Shown here: piece after piece, positions 34,906 to 44,519 of the stretch | How the letters are laid out: each line of letters begins with the position of its first letter | How positions within the stretch are numbered: the first letter of the stretch is position 1 | Notes under the pieces: model-generated | Told to the model about the DNA's origin: nothing | What the model saw: only the letters and a program-made list of their open reading frames with translations | Databases searched by the model: none | Position numbers and translations under genes: made by a program | Assembly: GCA_021828105.1 (NCBI GenBank) | Contig: JAKATG010000021.1 | Location: forward strand, 62,001-126,000 | DNA from: Taklimakanibacter sp021828105 | Lineage (GTDB): Bacteria > Pseudomonadota > Alphaproteobacteria > Rhizobiales > Aestuariivirgaceae | Length of the DNA: 64,000 nucleotides | Direction: 5' to 3'

Positions 34906-36008
34906 CATTGCAGCGCCAGATGATCTTTTGGACGGCGGCACTCGTCGTCGTCATCCTGGCGCTCTGGCTTCTGGGCGACATCATGCTGCCCTTCATCGCC
35001 GGCCTGGTGCTGGCCTATTTCCTCGACCCGATTGCGGACGCGCTGGAGCGCCTCGGCCTGCCGCGCCTCGCGGCGACCCTCCTCATCCTCATCACCAGCA
35101 TCGTCGCCATCGTGGTGCTGCTCGTGCTGCTGCTGCCGGTGCTGGGCGACCAGATCGCCCGTTTCTCCTCGAACCTGCCGGGCCTCATGCAGGCACTGGT
35201 CAAGCTCTTCGAGGAGCTCGCGCCGCAATGGCTGAAGGACATGGTGGCCGCCTCCGGCACCAACCTGCCGGCCTCGCTCTCCGACCTTGCCGGCAAGGCG
35301 GCGGGGTGGCTCGCGGCGATCCTGACCTCGATCCTGTCCGGCAGCCTGGCGCTGGTCAATGTCATCTCGCTCCTGATCGTGACGCCGATCGTGGCCTTCT
35401 ACATGCTGAACGACTGGGATCACATGGTAGCTAAGGTCGATGGCTGGCTTCCGCGCGATCACCACAACACGATCCGTGCCCTCGCACGTCAGATCGACGA
35501 GGCTATGGCGGGCTTCATCCGCGGCCAGGGCACCGTCTGCCTCTTGCTCGGCATCTTCTATGCCGTGGCGCTGTCCTTTGCCGGGCTCAATTTCGGCCTG
35601 CTGATCGGGCTGGGAGCGGGACTTCTGAGCTTCATCCCCTATGTCGGTTCGATCATCGGCGGCGTCCTCGCCATCGGCATGGCGCTGATCCAGTTCTGGC
35701 CCGACTGGCTGCAGATCATCATCATCGTCGGCATCTTTGGCTTGGGCCAGTTCATCGAGGGCAATTTCCTCTCGCCCAACCTGGTCGGCAACCGCATCGG
35801 CCTGCATCCCGTCTGGCTGATGTTCGCGCTTTTCGCCTTCGGCTATCTGTTCGGCTTTGTCGGCCTGCTGCTGGCCGTGCCGCTGGCGGCCGCGGTCGGC
35901 GTCTTGGTGCGCTTTGCGCTGCAGCAATATCTCAAGAGCCCGCTCTATCTCGGTGTGCCGACTCAGGAAAAACCCGCCGAACCCAAGCGGCGGAGCCGGT
36001 CGAAGTAA
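34902..36008 (+). CDS. AI-2E family transporter
   Basis: The 368-residue membrane protein (about eight segments) belongs to the AI-2E/PerM family. It has the conserved LPFIAGLVLAYFLDP near the N-terminus, a long soluble central part, and the GLNFGLLIGLGAGLLSFIPYVGSIIGG and LVGNRIGLHPVWLMFALFAFGYLFG blocks. Members export small molecules or ions such as Na+/H+; the name comes from E. coli TqsA. It overlaps both neighbours: ATGA with the previous gene and TAATG with hdaA, so the genes are tightly coupled. Cargo unknown. Confidence 0.9.
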   Translation: MTLQRQMIFWTAALVVVILALWLLGDIMLPFIAGLVLAYFLDPIADALERLGLPRLAATLLILITSIVAIVVLLVLLLPVLGDQIARFSSNLPGLMQALVKLFEELAPQWLKDMVAASGTNLPASLSDLAGKAAGWLAAILTSILSGSLALVNVISLLIVTPIVAFYMLNDWDHMVAKVDGWLPRDHHNTIRALARQIDEAMAGFIRGQGTVCLLLGIFYAVALSFAGLNFGLLIGLGAGLLSFIPYVGSIIGGVLAIGMALIQFWPDWLQIIIIVGIFGLGQFIEGNFLSPNLVGNRIGLHPVWLMFALFAFGYLFGFVGLLLAVPLAAAVGVLVRFALQQYLKSPLYLGVPTQEKPAEPKRRSRSK

Positions 36009-36712
36009 TGTCGGGCGAAGGCCGTCAGCTCGCTTTCGACCTGCCGCATCGTCCCGCCACCGGACGCGACGATTTCCTCGTGACGCCGTCCAATGCCAAG
36101 GCGGTGGCGCTGATCGACCTCTGGCCCAATTGGCCGTCGAACGTGCTGATTCTCCTCGGGCCCCCTGGAAGCGGCAAATCCCATCTCGCGGCCGTCTGGC
36201 ATGAGATGACGGGCGCCTCGGTGGCCCGCCCTTCCGAGGTCCGCGCCGACGCGGTGCCATGGCTCCTGGAGAAGGGGGCCCTGGTCATCGAGGACGCGCC
36301 GGGCGAGGCGCTGGACGAACCGGCCTTTTTCCATCTCCTCAATCTCGCCCGCGAGCAGAAGGCCTATGTGCTGATCACGGCGCTGGCACCGCCGCCAGCC
36401 TGGGGGATAGCACTCCCGGACCTGCTGTCGAGGCTCAAGGCGGCGCCGATAGCGCAATTGGGACCGCCGGATGATGCGCTCCTGCGGGGCGTCCTGGTCA
36501 AGCTCTTCGCCGACCGGCAGATCGGGGTGGACGAGGCCACGGTCAGCTACCTCATTTCCCGCATGCCGCGGGAACTCGCCGCCGCCCGCAGCCTGGTGGC
36601 CGAGATCGACCGCCGGGCGCTCGAGGAAAGGGCCGAAGTGACCCGGAATTTTGCCGCAAAGGTGCTTGGGGATATAGTTTCCCCGGGCCTGTTCACGGGC
36701 GAGGACGGTTAA
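36008..36712 (+). CDS. hdaA: DnaA regulatory inactivator HdaA
   Basis: The 234-residue protein is a truncated DnaA-like AAA+ ATPase without a DNA-binding domain. An N-terminal clamp-binding motif QLAFDLP (residues 7-13) and Walker A GPPGSGKS (51-58) match HdaA of Caulobacter and Sinorhizobium, which works with the beta clamp to hydrolyse DnaA-ATP and prevent over-initiation. It starts at the AI-2E stop (TAATG at 36006-36010) and precedes ppk by 76 bp. A perfect DnaA box sits upstream of nrdJ elsewhere in this window, so HdaA may indirectly affect that gene. Confidence 0.92.
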   Translation: MSGEGRQLAFDLPHRPATGRDDFLVTPSNAKAVALIDLWPNWPSNVLILLGPPGSGKSHLAAVWHEMTGASVARPSEVRADAVPWLLEKGALVIEDAPGEALDEPAFFHLLNLAREQKAYVLITALAPPPAWGIALPDLLSRLKAAPIAQLGPPDDALLRGVLVKLFADRQIGVDEATVSYLISRMPRELAAARSLVAEIDRRALEERAEVTRNFAAKVLGDIVSPGLFTGEDG

Positions 36713-36788
36713 CCAACAGCCTTCATCGTTCGGTCACATGGCCCGATTATGAGCCTGAAATTCGGGGTCTCCGGCAGGATTTGGCGCG

Positions 36789-38972
36789 ATGAACGAAATC
36801 TCTCTCACGATCGAACCCAAGGTTGAGGCCCCGCTCAGCGATCCCAGCCGCTTCATCAATCGCGAGCTGTCCTGGCTCATCTTCAACATGCGGGTCCTGG
36901 AAGAGGCGCGCAACAAAAACCACCCGCTGCTCGAACGGCTGCGCTTCCTGTCGATCTCCGGCAACAATCTCGATGAATTCTTCATGGTGCGCGTGGCGGG
37001 CCTCGTCGGCCAGATGCGCGCCAAGCTGGTCGAGTTGAGCCAGGACGGCCTGACGCCGGCCGAGCAGCTCGAGCAGGTGCGCAAGCTTGCCCAGGAGCTG
37101 ATGACCGAGCAGGATACGCGCTTCCTGCAATTGCGCGACGAATTGAGCGAGAACGGCATCCGCATCGTCGATCCAAGCGAGATCACCGATGAGGAGCGCG
37201 CCTGGCTCGACGAGCGCTTCCTCGGCCACATCCTTCCCGTGGTGACGCCGATCGCCATCGATCCCGCCCATCCTTTCCCCTTCATCCCCAATCGCGGCTT
37301 CATTATCGCGCTGCAGCTCAAGCGGAGGCGCGACGCCGGCCTGATGAACGCGCTGCTGCCCATTCCGCAGCAGCTCGACCGCTTCATAAGGCTGCCCGGC
37401 ACGAGCACGGGCCAGGCCCGCTTCATTTCGCTCGAGAACATGCTGACCCTGTTCGTGCCGCGTCTTTTCCCCGGATATGACGTGCTGGGCCAGGGCCTCA
37501 TCCGCATCATCCGCGACAGCGACATCGAAATCGAGGAAGAGGCCGAAGACCTGGTGCTGGTGTTCGAAAGCGCGCTCAAGCGACGCCGCCGTGGATCGGT
37601 GATCCGCATGGAGGTCGATGCCGCATGCCCGTCCAACCTGCGCGACTTCATCGCCGACGAGCTCGGCGTGTCGAGCGACGAGATGGTGACATGCCTCGGC
37701 CTCATCGGTTATTCCGACACCAAGCAGCTCATCCTCGACGAGCGCCCCGACCTCAAGTTCAAGCCCTTCGTCGCGCGCTTCCCCGAACGCATCCGCGATC
37801 ACGGCGGCGATTGCTTCGCCGCCATCCGCCAGAAGGACATCATCGTCCATCACCCATACGAGTCCTTCGACGTCGTCGTGCAGTTCGTCAAGCAGGCCGC
37901 GCAGGATCCCGACGTCGTCGCCATCAAACAGACGCTCTACCGCACGTCCAATGACAGCCCGATCGTCGCCGCACTGGTCAAGGCGGCCGAGGCCGGCAAG
38001 TCCGTCATGGCGCTGGTCGAGCTCAAGGCGCGCTTCGATGAAGAGGCCAATATCCAGTGGGCGCGCAATCTCGAGCGCGCCGGCGCCCAGGTGGTCTTCG
38101 GCTTCATCGAGCTCAAGACCCATGCCAAGGTGTCGATGGTGGTGCGCCGCGAGAGCGGCAATATGCGCACCTATGTGCATTTCGGCACCGGCAACTATCA
38201 TCCGGTGACGGCGAAGATCTATACGGACCTCTCCTTCTTCACCTGCGATCCGGCGCTGGGGCGCGACGCGTCACGGCTCTTCAACTACATCTCGGGCTAT
38301 GCCGAGCCCGAGGACCTGGAGAAGATCTCGCTGTCGCCGCTCGACATGAAGACACAGCTCCTCGAGGACATCGAGGATGAGATCGAGCATGTGAAGGCCG
38401 GGCGGCCCGGCCAGATCTGGGCCAAGCTCAACTCGCTGGTCGATCCGGGCATCATCGATGCGCTTTATGCGGCAAGCCAGGCGGGCGTGCAGATCGACCT
38501 CGTGGTGCGCGGCATATGCTGCCTGAGGCCCGGCGTCCCCGGCCTTTCGGAGAACATCCGCGTCAAGAGCATCATCGGGCGTTTCCTCGAGCACAGCCGG
38601 ATCATCTGCTTCGGCCAGGGCCATGGGCTGCCGGACCCGAACGCCCGGGTCTATATCGCCTCCGCCGACTGGATGCCGCGCAACCTGCATCGCCGCGTCG
38701 AGACGCTGATCCCGATCGAAAACCCGACCGTGCATGAGCAGGTGCTGGGCCAGATCATGATGGCCAACATGAAGGACAACGAGCAGAGCTGGGAACTCCT
38801 GTCCGACGGTTCGTCGCGGCGTATAGCGCCAGGTCCCGACGAGGAGCCATTCAACGCCCACACCTACTTCATGAAGAATCCATCTCTCTCTGGACGCGGT
38901 AGATCGCTTAAAGGTAGTCTGCCGCCACCAATAACTGGCCGCGTCGGCAGGAAGTCCAGAGCCAAGAAGTGA
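36789..38972 (+). CDS. ppk: polyphosphate kinase 1
   Basis: The 727-residue enzyme makes long-chain polyphosphate from ATP. The family's N-terminal FINRELSWLIFNMRVLEEA, the catalytic His in LKTHAKVSMVVRRESG, and the second His region YVHFGTGNYHP are intact, with the C-terminal DWMPRNLHRRVE. Length is normal; a short basic tail (GRVGRKSRAKK) follows. Its stop overlaps the ppx start (GTGA at 38969-38972), so synthesis and breakdown enzymes are translated together. Confidence 0.96.
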   Translation: MNEISLTIEPKVEAPLSDPSRFINRELSWLIFNMRVLEEARNKNHPLLERLRFLSISGNNLDEFFMVRVAGLVGQMRAKLVELSQDGLTPAEQLEQVRKLAQELMTEQDTRFLQLRDELSENGIRIVDPSEITDEERAWLDERFLGHILPVVTPIAIDPAHPFPFIPNRGFIIALQLKRRRDAGLMNALLPIPQQLDRFIRLPGTSTGQARFISLENMLTLFVPRLFPGYDVLGQGLIRIIRDSDIEIEEEAEDLVLVFESALKRRRRGSVIRMEVDAACPSNLRDFIADELGVSSDEMVTCLGLIGYSDTKQLILDERPDLKFKPFVARFPERIRDHGGDCFAAIRQKDIIVHHPYESFDVVVQFVKQAAQDPDVVAIKQTLYRTSNDSPIVAALVKAAEAGKSVMALVELKARFDEEANIQWARNLERAGAQVVFGFIELKTHAKVSMVVRRESGNMRTYVHFGTGNYHPVTAKIYTDLSFFTCDPALGRDASRLFNYISGYAEPEDLEKISLSPLDMKTQLLEDIEDEIEHVKAGRPGQIWAKLNSLVDPGIIDALYAASQAGVQIDLVVRGICCLRPGVPGLSENIRVKSIIGRFLEHSRIICFGQGHGLPDPNARVYIASADWMPRNLHRRVETLIPIENPTVHEQVLGQIMMANMKDNEQSWELLSDGSSRRIAPGPDEEPFNAHTYFMKNPSLSGRGRSLKGSLPPPITGRVGRKSRAKK

Positions 38973-40480
38973 AGCGAAAAAGGTTAGGTAGCGGGTCGAC
39001 GAAATACCGGCCGGTATCCGTCGTCGACATCGGGTCGAACTCGGTGCGTCTCGTCGTGTATGATGGTCTGCGCCGGGCGCCCACGCCGGTTTTCAACGAG
39101 AAGCTCCTTTGCGGCTTGGGCCGCGGCGTCGCCACGACCCGCCAGCTCAACCCGCAAGGCATGGAGCGGGCGCTCTCCGCCTTGCGCCGCTTCAAGGCCC
39201 TGTCGCGCCAGATCGGCGCTCGCGAAGTCTATGCCGTGGCGACCGCTGCGGCCCGGGAAGCGGAAAACGGTCCGCAATTCGTGGACATGGCGGAAGAGGC
39301 GCTCGGCGCCCATATCGACGTGCTCTCGGGCAAGGAAGAGGCACGGCTCGCCGCCATGGGGGTGATGGCGGGCGTCACCGGCGCCGACGGGCTGATCGGC
39401 GATTTGGGCGGCGGCAGCCTCGAGCTCATCGATGTCGGCGAGGGCCGCATCCGTGACGGGGTCACCTTCCCCTTGGGGCCTTTGCGGCTCCTGGACATGT
39501 CGGGCGGCTCGGTCGCCAAGGCGCGCGACATCATCGACAACTACCTCGATTCCTCGCCGCTTCTGACCCAGCTCAAGGGGCGCAATCTCTATGCGGTGGG
39601 CGGCACCTGGCGCAACATCGCGCGCATCCACATGGCGCAGACGCGCTATCCGCTGCACGTGCTGCACAATTACACGATCGGACGCGAGCAGGCGCGCTCG
39701 GTGGCCGATCTCGTCTCGCATCTCTCCTCATCCTCGCTCAAGGACATCAAGTCGGTGTCGCGCAGCCGCATCGACACGCTGCCCTATGGCGCGCTCGTGC
39801 TCGAGCGCCTCTTGGCCAAGTCCAAGGTCAAGCAGATGGTGGTGTCGATCTATGGCGTGCGCGAGGGGCTGCTCTATTCGAAGCTGCCCAAGCGCAAGCG
39901 CGACGCCGATGCGCTGCTCTCTTCCTGCTGGGAGTTCTGCTGCCGCTATGCACGCTCTCCCGAGCACGAGCTCGAGCTCTGCGACTGGACCGACAAGCTC
40001 TTCATGCACAAGAGCTTCGAGGAGACCGAGTCCGAGCGCCGTTTGCGCCATGCCGCATGCCTCCTCGCCGATATCGGCTGGCGGGCGCATCCCGACTACC
40101 GCGCCCAGCGCTCGCTCGGCATGATCTCGCAAGCCGCCTTCGTCGATATCGACCATGCCGGCCGTATCTTCATGGCGCTCACCATCTACTATCGTTATGA
40201 GGGCGAGGAGGAGGGCATGACCAGCAATCTCGCCCGCCTGGTCGACGACAAGATGCTGGAGCGGGCGCGGTTGTTGAGCGATGTGTTCCGCCTCGCTTAC
40301 ATCATCACCGCCGCCATGCCGGGCGTCCTGCCCAAGATCGGCATCGAGGCCGAAGGCACCAAGGGCCTGATCCTCCGGGTGCCGAAGAAATTCGCCGACC
40401 TCATGGGCGAGCGGGTCGAGAAGCGGCTGGCTGCGCTCGCCGGCCAGATGGGACGTACTTCCAGGATTGAGATCGTTTGA
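38969..40480 (+). CDS. ppx: exopolyphosphatase (Ppx/GppA)
   Basis: The 503-residue protein has the sugar-kinase-like Ppx/GppA fold: SVVDIGSNSVRLVVYDG, ATAAAREAENGP and IGDLGGGSLELIDV are the phosphate and nucleotide motifs. A C-terminal HD-like helical domain completes it, as in E. coli Ppx. It splits inorganic polyphosphate (and possibly pppGpp). The GTG start lies in the GTGA overlap with ppk. No clear terminator follows. Confidence 0.94.
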   Translation: MKRKRLGSGSTKYRPVSVVDIGSNSVRLVVYDGLRRAPTPVFNEKLLCGLGRGVATTRQLNPQGMERALSALRRFKALSRQIGAREVYAVATAAAREAENGPQFVDMAEEALGAHIDVLSGKEEARLAAMGVMAGVTGADGLIGDLGGGSLELIDVGEGRIRDGVTFPLGPLRLLDMSGGSVAKARDIIDNYLDSSPLLTQLKGRNLYAVGGTWRNIARIHMAQTRYPLHVLHNYTIGREQARSVADLVSHLSSSSLKDIKSVSRSRIDTLPYGALVLERLLAKSKVKQMVVSIYGVREGLLYSKLPKRKRDADALLSSCWEFCCRYARSPEHELELCDWTDKLFMHKSFEETESERRLRHAACLLADIGWRAHPDYRAQRSLGMISQAAFVDIDHAGRIFMALTIYYRYEGEEEGMTSNLARLVDDKMLERARLLSDVFRLAYIITAAMPGVLPKIGIEAEGTKGLILRVPKKFADLMGERVEKRLAALAGQMGRTSRIEIV

Positions 40481-40510
40481 ATCGAGGTATTTGCGCGATA
40501 TAAACAGCGC

Positions 40511-40762
40511 ATGTGTTCGGTCGCAACCCTAATGCCGCCCATTGGATATGGCATCGCATTGATTGTCATTCTCCTGGCGCTTGGGACATGCGTATCTGTT
40601 TTTCATCCGGATCAGCTGCGTCTCGAGAATTATCTGGGAGTGCGAATTTGGAGTAACCACGTGTTCTTTGATCCCCGGCGGTGCGACTACTGCTCGCTGA
40701 TCGCGTGGATGATCATTCTAAGTGGAGCGTTGTGTTTTATCGCCATCGAGTATTGCCGATGA
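40511..40762 (+). CDS. small two-segment membrane protein, doubtful
   Basis: This 83-residue ORF has two hydrophobic segments (GYGIALIVILLALGTCVSVF and SLIAWMIILSGALCFIAIEY) with a short loop containing CDYC. The region is more AT-rich than its neighbours and uses less typical codons, which hints at recent acquisition or weak selection. No Shine-Dalgarno is seen; an ATG at 40532 is an alternative start. No family recognised. Confidence 0.4.
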   Translation: MCSVATLMPPIGYGIALIVILLALGTCVSVFHPDQLRLENYLGVRIWSNHVFFDPRRCDYCSLIAWMIILSGALCFIAIEYCR

Positions 40763-40902
40763 GCCTTCGATTAAACGAGTCGGACCAGTTCCTCCCGCCG
40801 GGACGAAATGAGTGTGAGTCCTTGGCCAATGGACAAGGAGCTTCATGCCCAACAAATGCCAGAAGCAGAGTCGCGGACTAGACTAAGCGATACGCTTGAC
40901 GC

Positions 40903-41196
40903 TCACTTCACCTTGGCCAGCACTTTGGCCATGTCGTCGGCGGAGAAAGCCGGCAGCGTCTGGGTGCGGACATTGCCGGCCATGCCGAGGGTGAGTCCGA
41001 GCGCCGTCATGCTCGTTACATCGGGCGCATCGACGATGGCGACGACATCGTACTGGCCGAGTGTCCAGTAAAGGTCCTTGACGGTCGCCCCGTGCTGCTT
41101 GGCGAGTTCTTTGAATTTCTCGGCCCGCTTGGTCGTATCCTTGACGGCGCGGACGCCTTGGTCGGTGAAGCTCGACAGGATGATGAAGGCAGGCAT
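40903..41196 (-). CDS. GYD domain protein
   Basis: The 97-residue protein is a GYD-domain member (PF08734): FIILSSFTDQGVRAVKDTTKRAEKF, then the name-giving DLYWTLGQYDVVAIVDAPD. The fold is a ferredoxin-like alpha/beta domain of unknown function, cytoplasmic. The ATG at 41196 has a strong Shine-Dalgarno (GGAGGA). It lies 73 bp downstream of rnd on the same strand and may share its transcript. Confidence 0.88.
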   Translation of the reverse strand: MPAFIILSSFTDQGVRAVKDTTKRAEKFKELAKQHGATVKDLYWTLGQYDVVAIVDAPDVTSMTALGLTLGMAGNVRTQTLPAFSADDMAKVLAKVK

Positions 41197-41269
41197 GGCT
41201 GATCCTCCCTGCGGACAGCCCCCGGCGCAGCAAGCCTAGCACAAGGCGTTCCTCAAGGGCAGGGAGGGC

Positions 41270-42457
41270 TTATTCGGCCGCCGCGGCGGCCGGCTTAAAA
41301 TTTCCCGTATGCGGCATGATCTCGGCCCGGCCATCACGGAAGCCGATGACGGCGCGGCCGTGCTTGAGGTCGAGCGCCACACTGCCGAACATCTGGCGGC
41401 GCCAGCCCTTCATCAGGGGCACATCGGCCTCGTCGTCCTGCGCCACGGCGTCGATATCGGCGGCGCTGGCGAGAAGGCGCGGCGCCAGGCCCTCGCGCTC
41501 GGCCACGATCTTGAGGGCGAGTTTCAGGATCTCGGCGGCAGCCTGCGCGCTCTCCGCCACTTTCTCATGCACGCCCGGCAGAGCGGGGAGGAGCTTGGCG
41601 TCGGTCTCGAGGCCGTCCTTGACGGCGGCGAGAATGGCCTCGCCGGCGCGGGAATTGCCGAAACCGCGCGGCAACGCCCGCGACGCGTTGAGGGCTTCGC
41701 GCGTCTGCGGCATCTGGGTGGCGACCTCGATCAACGCGTCATCCTTGATGACCCGCTGGCGCGGCACGTTCTTTTCCTGAGCCTCGCGCTCGCGCCAGGC
41801 GGCGAGCGCGATCAGGACGCCGAGCTGCTTCTTGGAGCGCAGCCGCGTCTTGAGCCTCTTCCAGGCGTCTTCGGGCGCCAGATTATAGGTCTTGGGCGAG
41901 GTGAGGATCGCCATCTCCTGCGCCAGCCACGGCTCGCGCCCGGTCTTGTCAAGCTCTTCCTTCAGCTTCTCATAGACGGTGCGCAAATGGGTGACGTCGG
42001 AGAGCGCGTAATTGAGCTGCTTCTCGGTGAGGGGCCGGCGCGACCAGTCGGTGAAGCGCGAGGATTTGTCGATCTGAGCGCGCGCCAGCTGGCGCACGAT
42101 CGATTCATAGGAGACCTGGTCGCCGAAGCCGCAGACCATGGCGGCGATCTGCGTGTCGAACACCGGATGCGGCACGCGGCCCGAGAGATGGAAGAAGATC
42201 TCGATATCCTGCCTGGCGGCATGGAACACCTTGAGCACGGCCTCATTCGTCATCAGCGCGTGAAAGGGCTTGAGATCGATGTCCTGAGCCTTGGGATCGA
42301 TGATCGCCTGGCGCGTCTTTCCGGCGATCTGGATGAGGCAGAGGTCGGGCCAGAAGGTCTGCTCGCGCATGAATTCGGTGTCGACCGTGACATAGGCTTC
42401 GCGGGCGAGTTCCTTGACGAGGGCCTTGAGGGCTAGGGTGGTGGTAATGACCTCCAT
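41270..42457 (-). CDS. rnd: ribonuclease D
   Basis: The protein (395 residues from this start) has a DEDD 3'-5' exonuclease domain with TVDTEFMRE, the VFHAARQDIEIFF motif and the DVTHLRTVYEKL motif, followed by an HRDC domain (about residues 190-290). RNase D trims the 3' ends of tRNA and other stable RNAs. I chose the ATG at 42457 because family members start close to MELITTT; an ATG at 42508 adds 17 residues (rich in P, S and D) and neither start has a good Shine-Dalgarno. An AT-rich stretch at 42509-42540 is the likely promoter. Confidence 0.9.
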   Translation of the reverse strand: MEVITTTLALKALVKELAREAYVTVDTEFMREQTFWPDLCLIQIAGKTRQAIIDPKAQDIDLKPFHALMTNEAVLKVFHAARQDIEIFFHLSGRVPHPVFDTQIAAMVCGFGDQVSYESIVRQLARAQIDKSSRFTDWSRRPLTEKQLNYALSDVTHLRTVYEKLKEELDKTGREPWLAQEMAILTSPKTYNLAPEDAWKRLKTRLRSKKQLGVLIALAAWREREAQEKNVPRQRVIKDDALIEVATQMPQTREALNASRALPRGFGNSRAGEAILAAVKDGLETDAKLLPALPGVHEKVAESAQAAAEILKLALKIVAEREGLAPRLLASAADIDAVAQDDEADVPLMKGWRRQMFGSVALDLKHGRAVIGFRDGRAEIMPHTGNFKPAAAAAE

Positions 42458-42724
42458 GGGCTCTAAGTCGCGCGAGTCCGGGGCAGGCGTCAAATGATTT
42501 GCTGACATAGCAGCTAAAATTCTATTTTATCTATATTTTTCAATGCCCTGGGCCGAAAGTGCGGGTCGCTGCGTCAATTTACGCCATTGGCCGCGCCGGG
42601 AGAGTGAAACAGGGCGGCGACGGCCTGAAAACCGGCGAAATCGCCGCAAGCTTGACAATCCCGCTTGCGCATGCGCTTTTCCCGCGCGCTCATCCGATTT
42701 TCCATGCCTGATTTGCGAGGGATT

Positions 42725-44506
42725 ATGCACGCTTATAGAAGCCATACTTGCGGCGATTTGCGCGAGACGCAGCAGGGCGCCGAGACGCGCCTGTCGGGCT
42801 GGGTGCATCGCGTGCGCGATCATGGCGGCGTGCTGTTCATCGACCTGCGCGACCACTATGGCCTGACCCAGGTCGTCGCCGACCCCGACAGCCCGGCCTT
42901 CAAGACCGCCGAGACCTTGCGCTCGGAATGGGTGGTCAAGGTCGACGGCAAGGTCAGGCTGCGCCCCGCCGGCACGGAGAACCGCGATCTGCCGACAGGG
43001 CTCATCGAAGTGTTCGCCACCGGCATCGAGGTCCTGTCGGAGGCGAAGGAATTGCCCTTGCCGGTCTTCGGCGATGTCGAATATCCCGAAGACATCCGGC
43101 TCAAATACCGTTTCCTCGATTTGCGGCGCGAGAGCCTGCACAGAAACATCATGGCGCGCACCAGGATCATCGCCGAGATGCGAAAGCGCATGGGAGAGGC
43201 GGGCTTCACCGAATTCTCGACCCCGATTCTCACCGCCTCATCGCCTGAAGGGGCGCGCGACTTCCTGGTGCCGTCCCGCATCCATCCCGGCACGTTTTAC
43301 GCGCTGCCGCAGGCGCCGCAGCAATATAAGCAGCTCATCATGGTGTCGGGCTTCGATCGCTATTTCCAGATCGCGCCCTGCTTCCGCGACGAGGACCCGC
43401 GCGCCGACCGGCTGCCCGGCGAGTTCTACCAGCTCGACGTCGAGATGAGCTTCGTCGAGCAGGACGATGTCTTCACCACCATGGAGCCGGTGATCCGCGC
43501 CGTGTTCGAGGCCTTTGCCGAGGGCAAGCCGGTGACGCAAAAGTGGCCGCGCATTCCCTTCGAAGAGGCGATGCGCAAATACGGCTCCGACAAGCCGGAT
43601 CTGCGCAACCCGATCGTCATGCAGGACGTCTCCGAGCATTTTCGCGGATCGGGCTTCAAGGTCTTCGCCAATATCCTGGGCAGCGATCCCAAGAACCAGG
43701 TCTGGGCCATTCCGGCGAAAACAGGCGGCTCGCGCGCTTTCTGCGACCGGATGAACGCCTGGGCTCAAGGCGAGGGCCAGCCGGGCCTGGGCTATATCTT
43801 CTGGCGCAAGGAGGGCGACAAGGTCGAAGGGGCAGGGCCCATCGCCAAGAATATCGGCGAGCGGGCCGAGGCCATTCGCCAGCAGCTCGGCCTCGCCGAC
43901 GGCGACGCGGCGTTCTTCGTCGCCGGCGACCCGAAGAAATTCGCGACATTCGCGGGCGCCGCGCGGACGCGCGCGGGCGAAGAGCTCAACCTCGTCGACC
44001 GCGAGCGGTTCGAACTGTGCTGGATCGTCGACTTCCCGTTCTATGAATGGAACGAGGAAGAGAAGATGATCGATTTCGGCCACAACCCGTTCTCCATGCC
44101 GCAGGGCGGCATGGAGGCGCTGAAGAGCCAGGACCCGCTGACCATCAAGGCCTTCCAGTACGACATCGTGTGCAACGGCTTCGAGATCGCCTCGGGGGGC
44201 ATTCGCAACCATTTGCCGGAGACGATGGTCAAGGCCTTCGAGATCACAGGCAAGGACCGCCAGACGGTCGAGGAGCGCTTCGGCGGCCTCTATCGCGCTT
44301 TCCAGTATGGGGCGCCCCCGCATGGCGGCATGGCCGCCGGCATCGATCGCATCGTCATGCTGCTGGTCGGCGCCAAGAACCTGCGCGAAGTGACGATGTT
44401 CCCGATGAACCAGCAGGCTTATGACCTCCTGATGAACGCGCCTTCGGAAGCGACGCCCAAGCAGTTGCGCGAATTGCATCTAAGGGTCAATTTGCCGGAG
44501 AAATAG
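42725..44506 (+). CDS. aspS: aspartate--tRNA ligase
   Basis: The 593-residue class II synthetase charges tRNA-Asp with aspartate. It has the OB-fold anticodon domain (GWVHRVRDHGGVLFIDLRDHYG), class II motif 2 FRDEDPRADR, the bacterial GAD insertion (about residues 300-410) and motif 3 near HGGMAAGIDRIVML. The His in RDHGG of the OB fold is a mark of non-discriminating enzymes that also charge tRNA-Asn, which would need GatCAB; that is inference. The ATG at 42725 (MHAYRSHTCG) follows GAGGG; earlier ATGs are not supported. Confidence 0.97.
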   Translation: MHAYRSHTCGDLRETQQGAETRLSGWVHRVRDHGGVLFIDLRDHYGLTQVVADPDSPAFKTAETLRSEWVVKVDGKVRLRPAGTENRDLPTGLIEVFATGIEVLSEAKELPLPVFGDVEYPEDIRLKYRFLDLRRESLHRNIMARTRIIAEMRKRMGEAGFTEFSTPILTASSPEGARDFLVPSRIHPGTFYALPQAPQQYKQLIMVSGFDRYFQIAPCFRDEDPRADRLPGEFYQLDVEMSFVEQDDVFTTMEPVIRAVFEAFAEGKPVTQKWPRIPFEEAMRKYGSDKPDLRNPIVMQDVSEHFRGSGFKVFANILGSDPKNQVWAIPAKTGGSRAFCDRMNAWAQGEGQPGLGYIFWRKEGDKVEGAGPIAKNIGERAEAIRQQLGLADGDAAFFVAGDPKKFATFAGAARTRAGEELNLVDRERFELCWIVDFPFYEWNEEEKMIDFGHNPFSMPQGGMEALKSQDPLTIKAFQYDIVCNGFEIASGGIRNHLPETMVKAFEITGKDRQTVEERFGGLYRAFQYGAPPHGGMAAGIDRIVMLLVGAKNLREVTMFPMNQQAYDLLMNAPSEATPKQLRELHLRVNLPEK

Positions 44507-44519
44507 GGGAAGCGGCGGC

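Noticed and set aside
40808..41071. Plus-strand frame of 87 codons over the end of the GYD gene.
   Set aside because: Shadow of the minus-strand GYD-domain gene, which has a strong Shine-Dalgarno and a family match.
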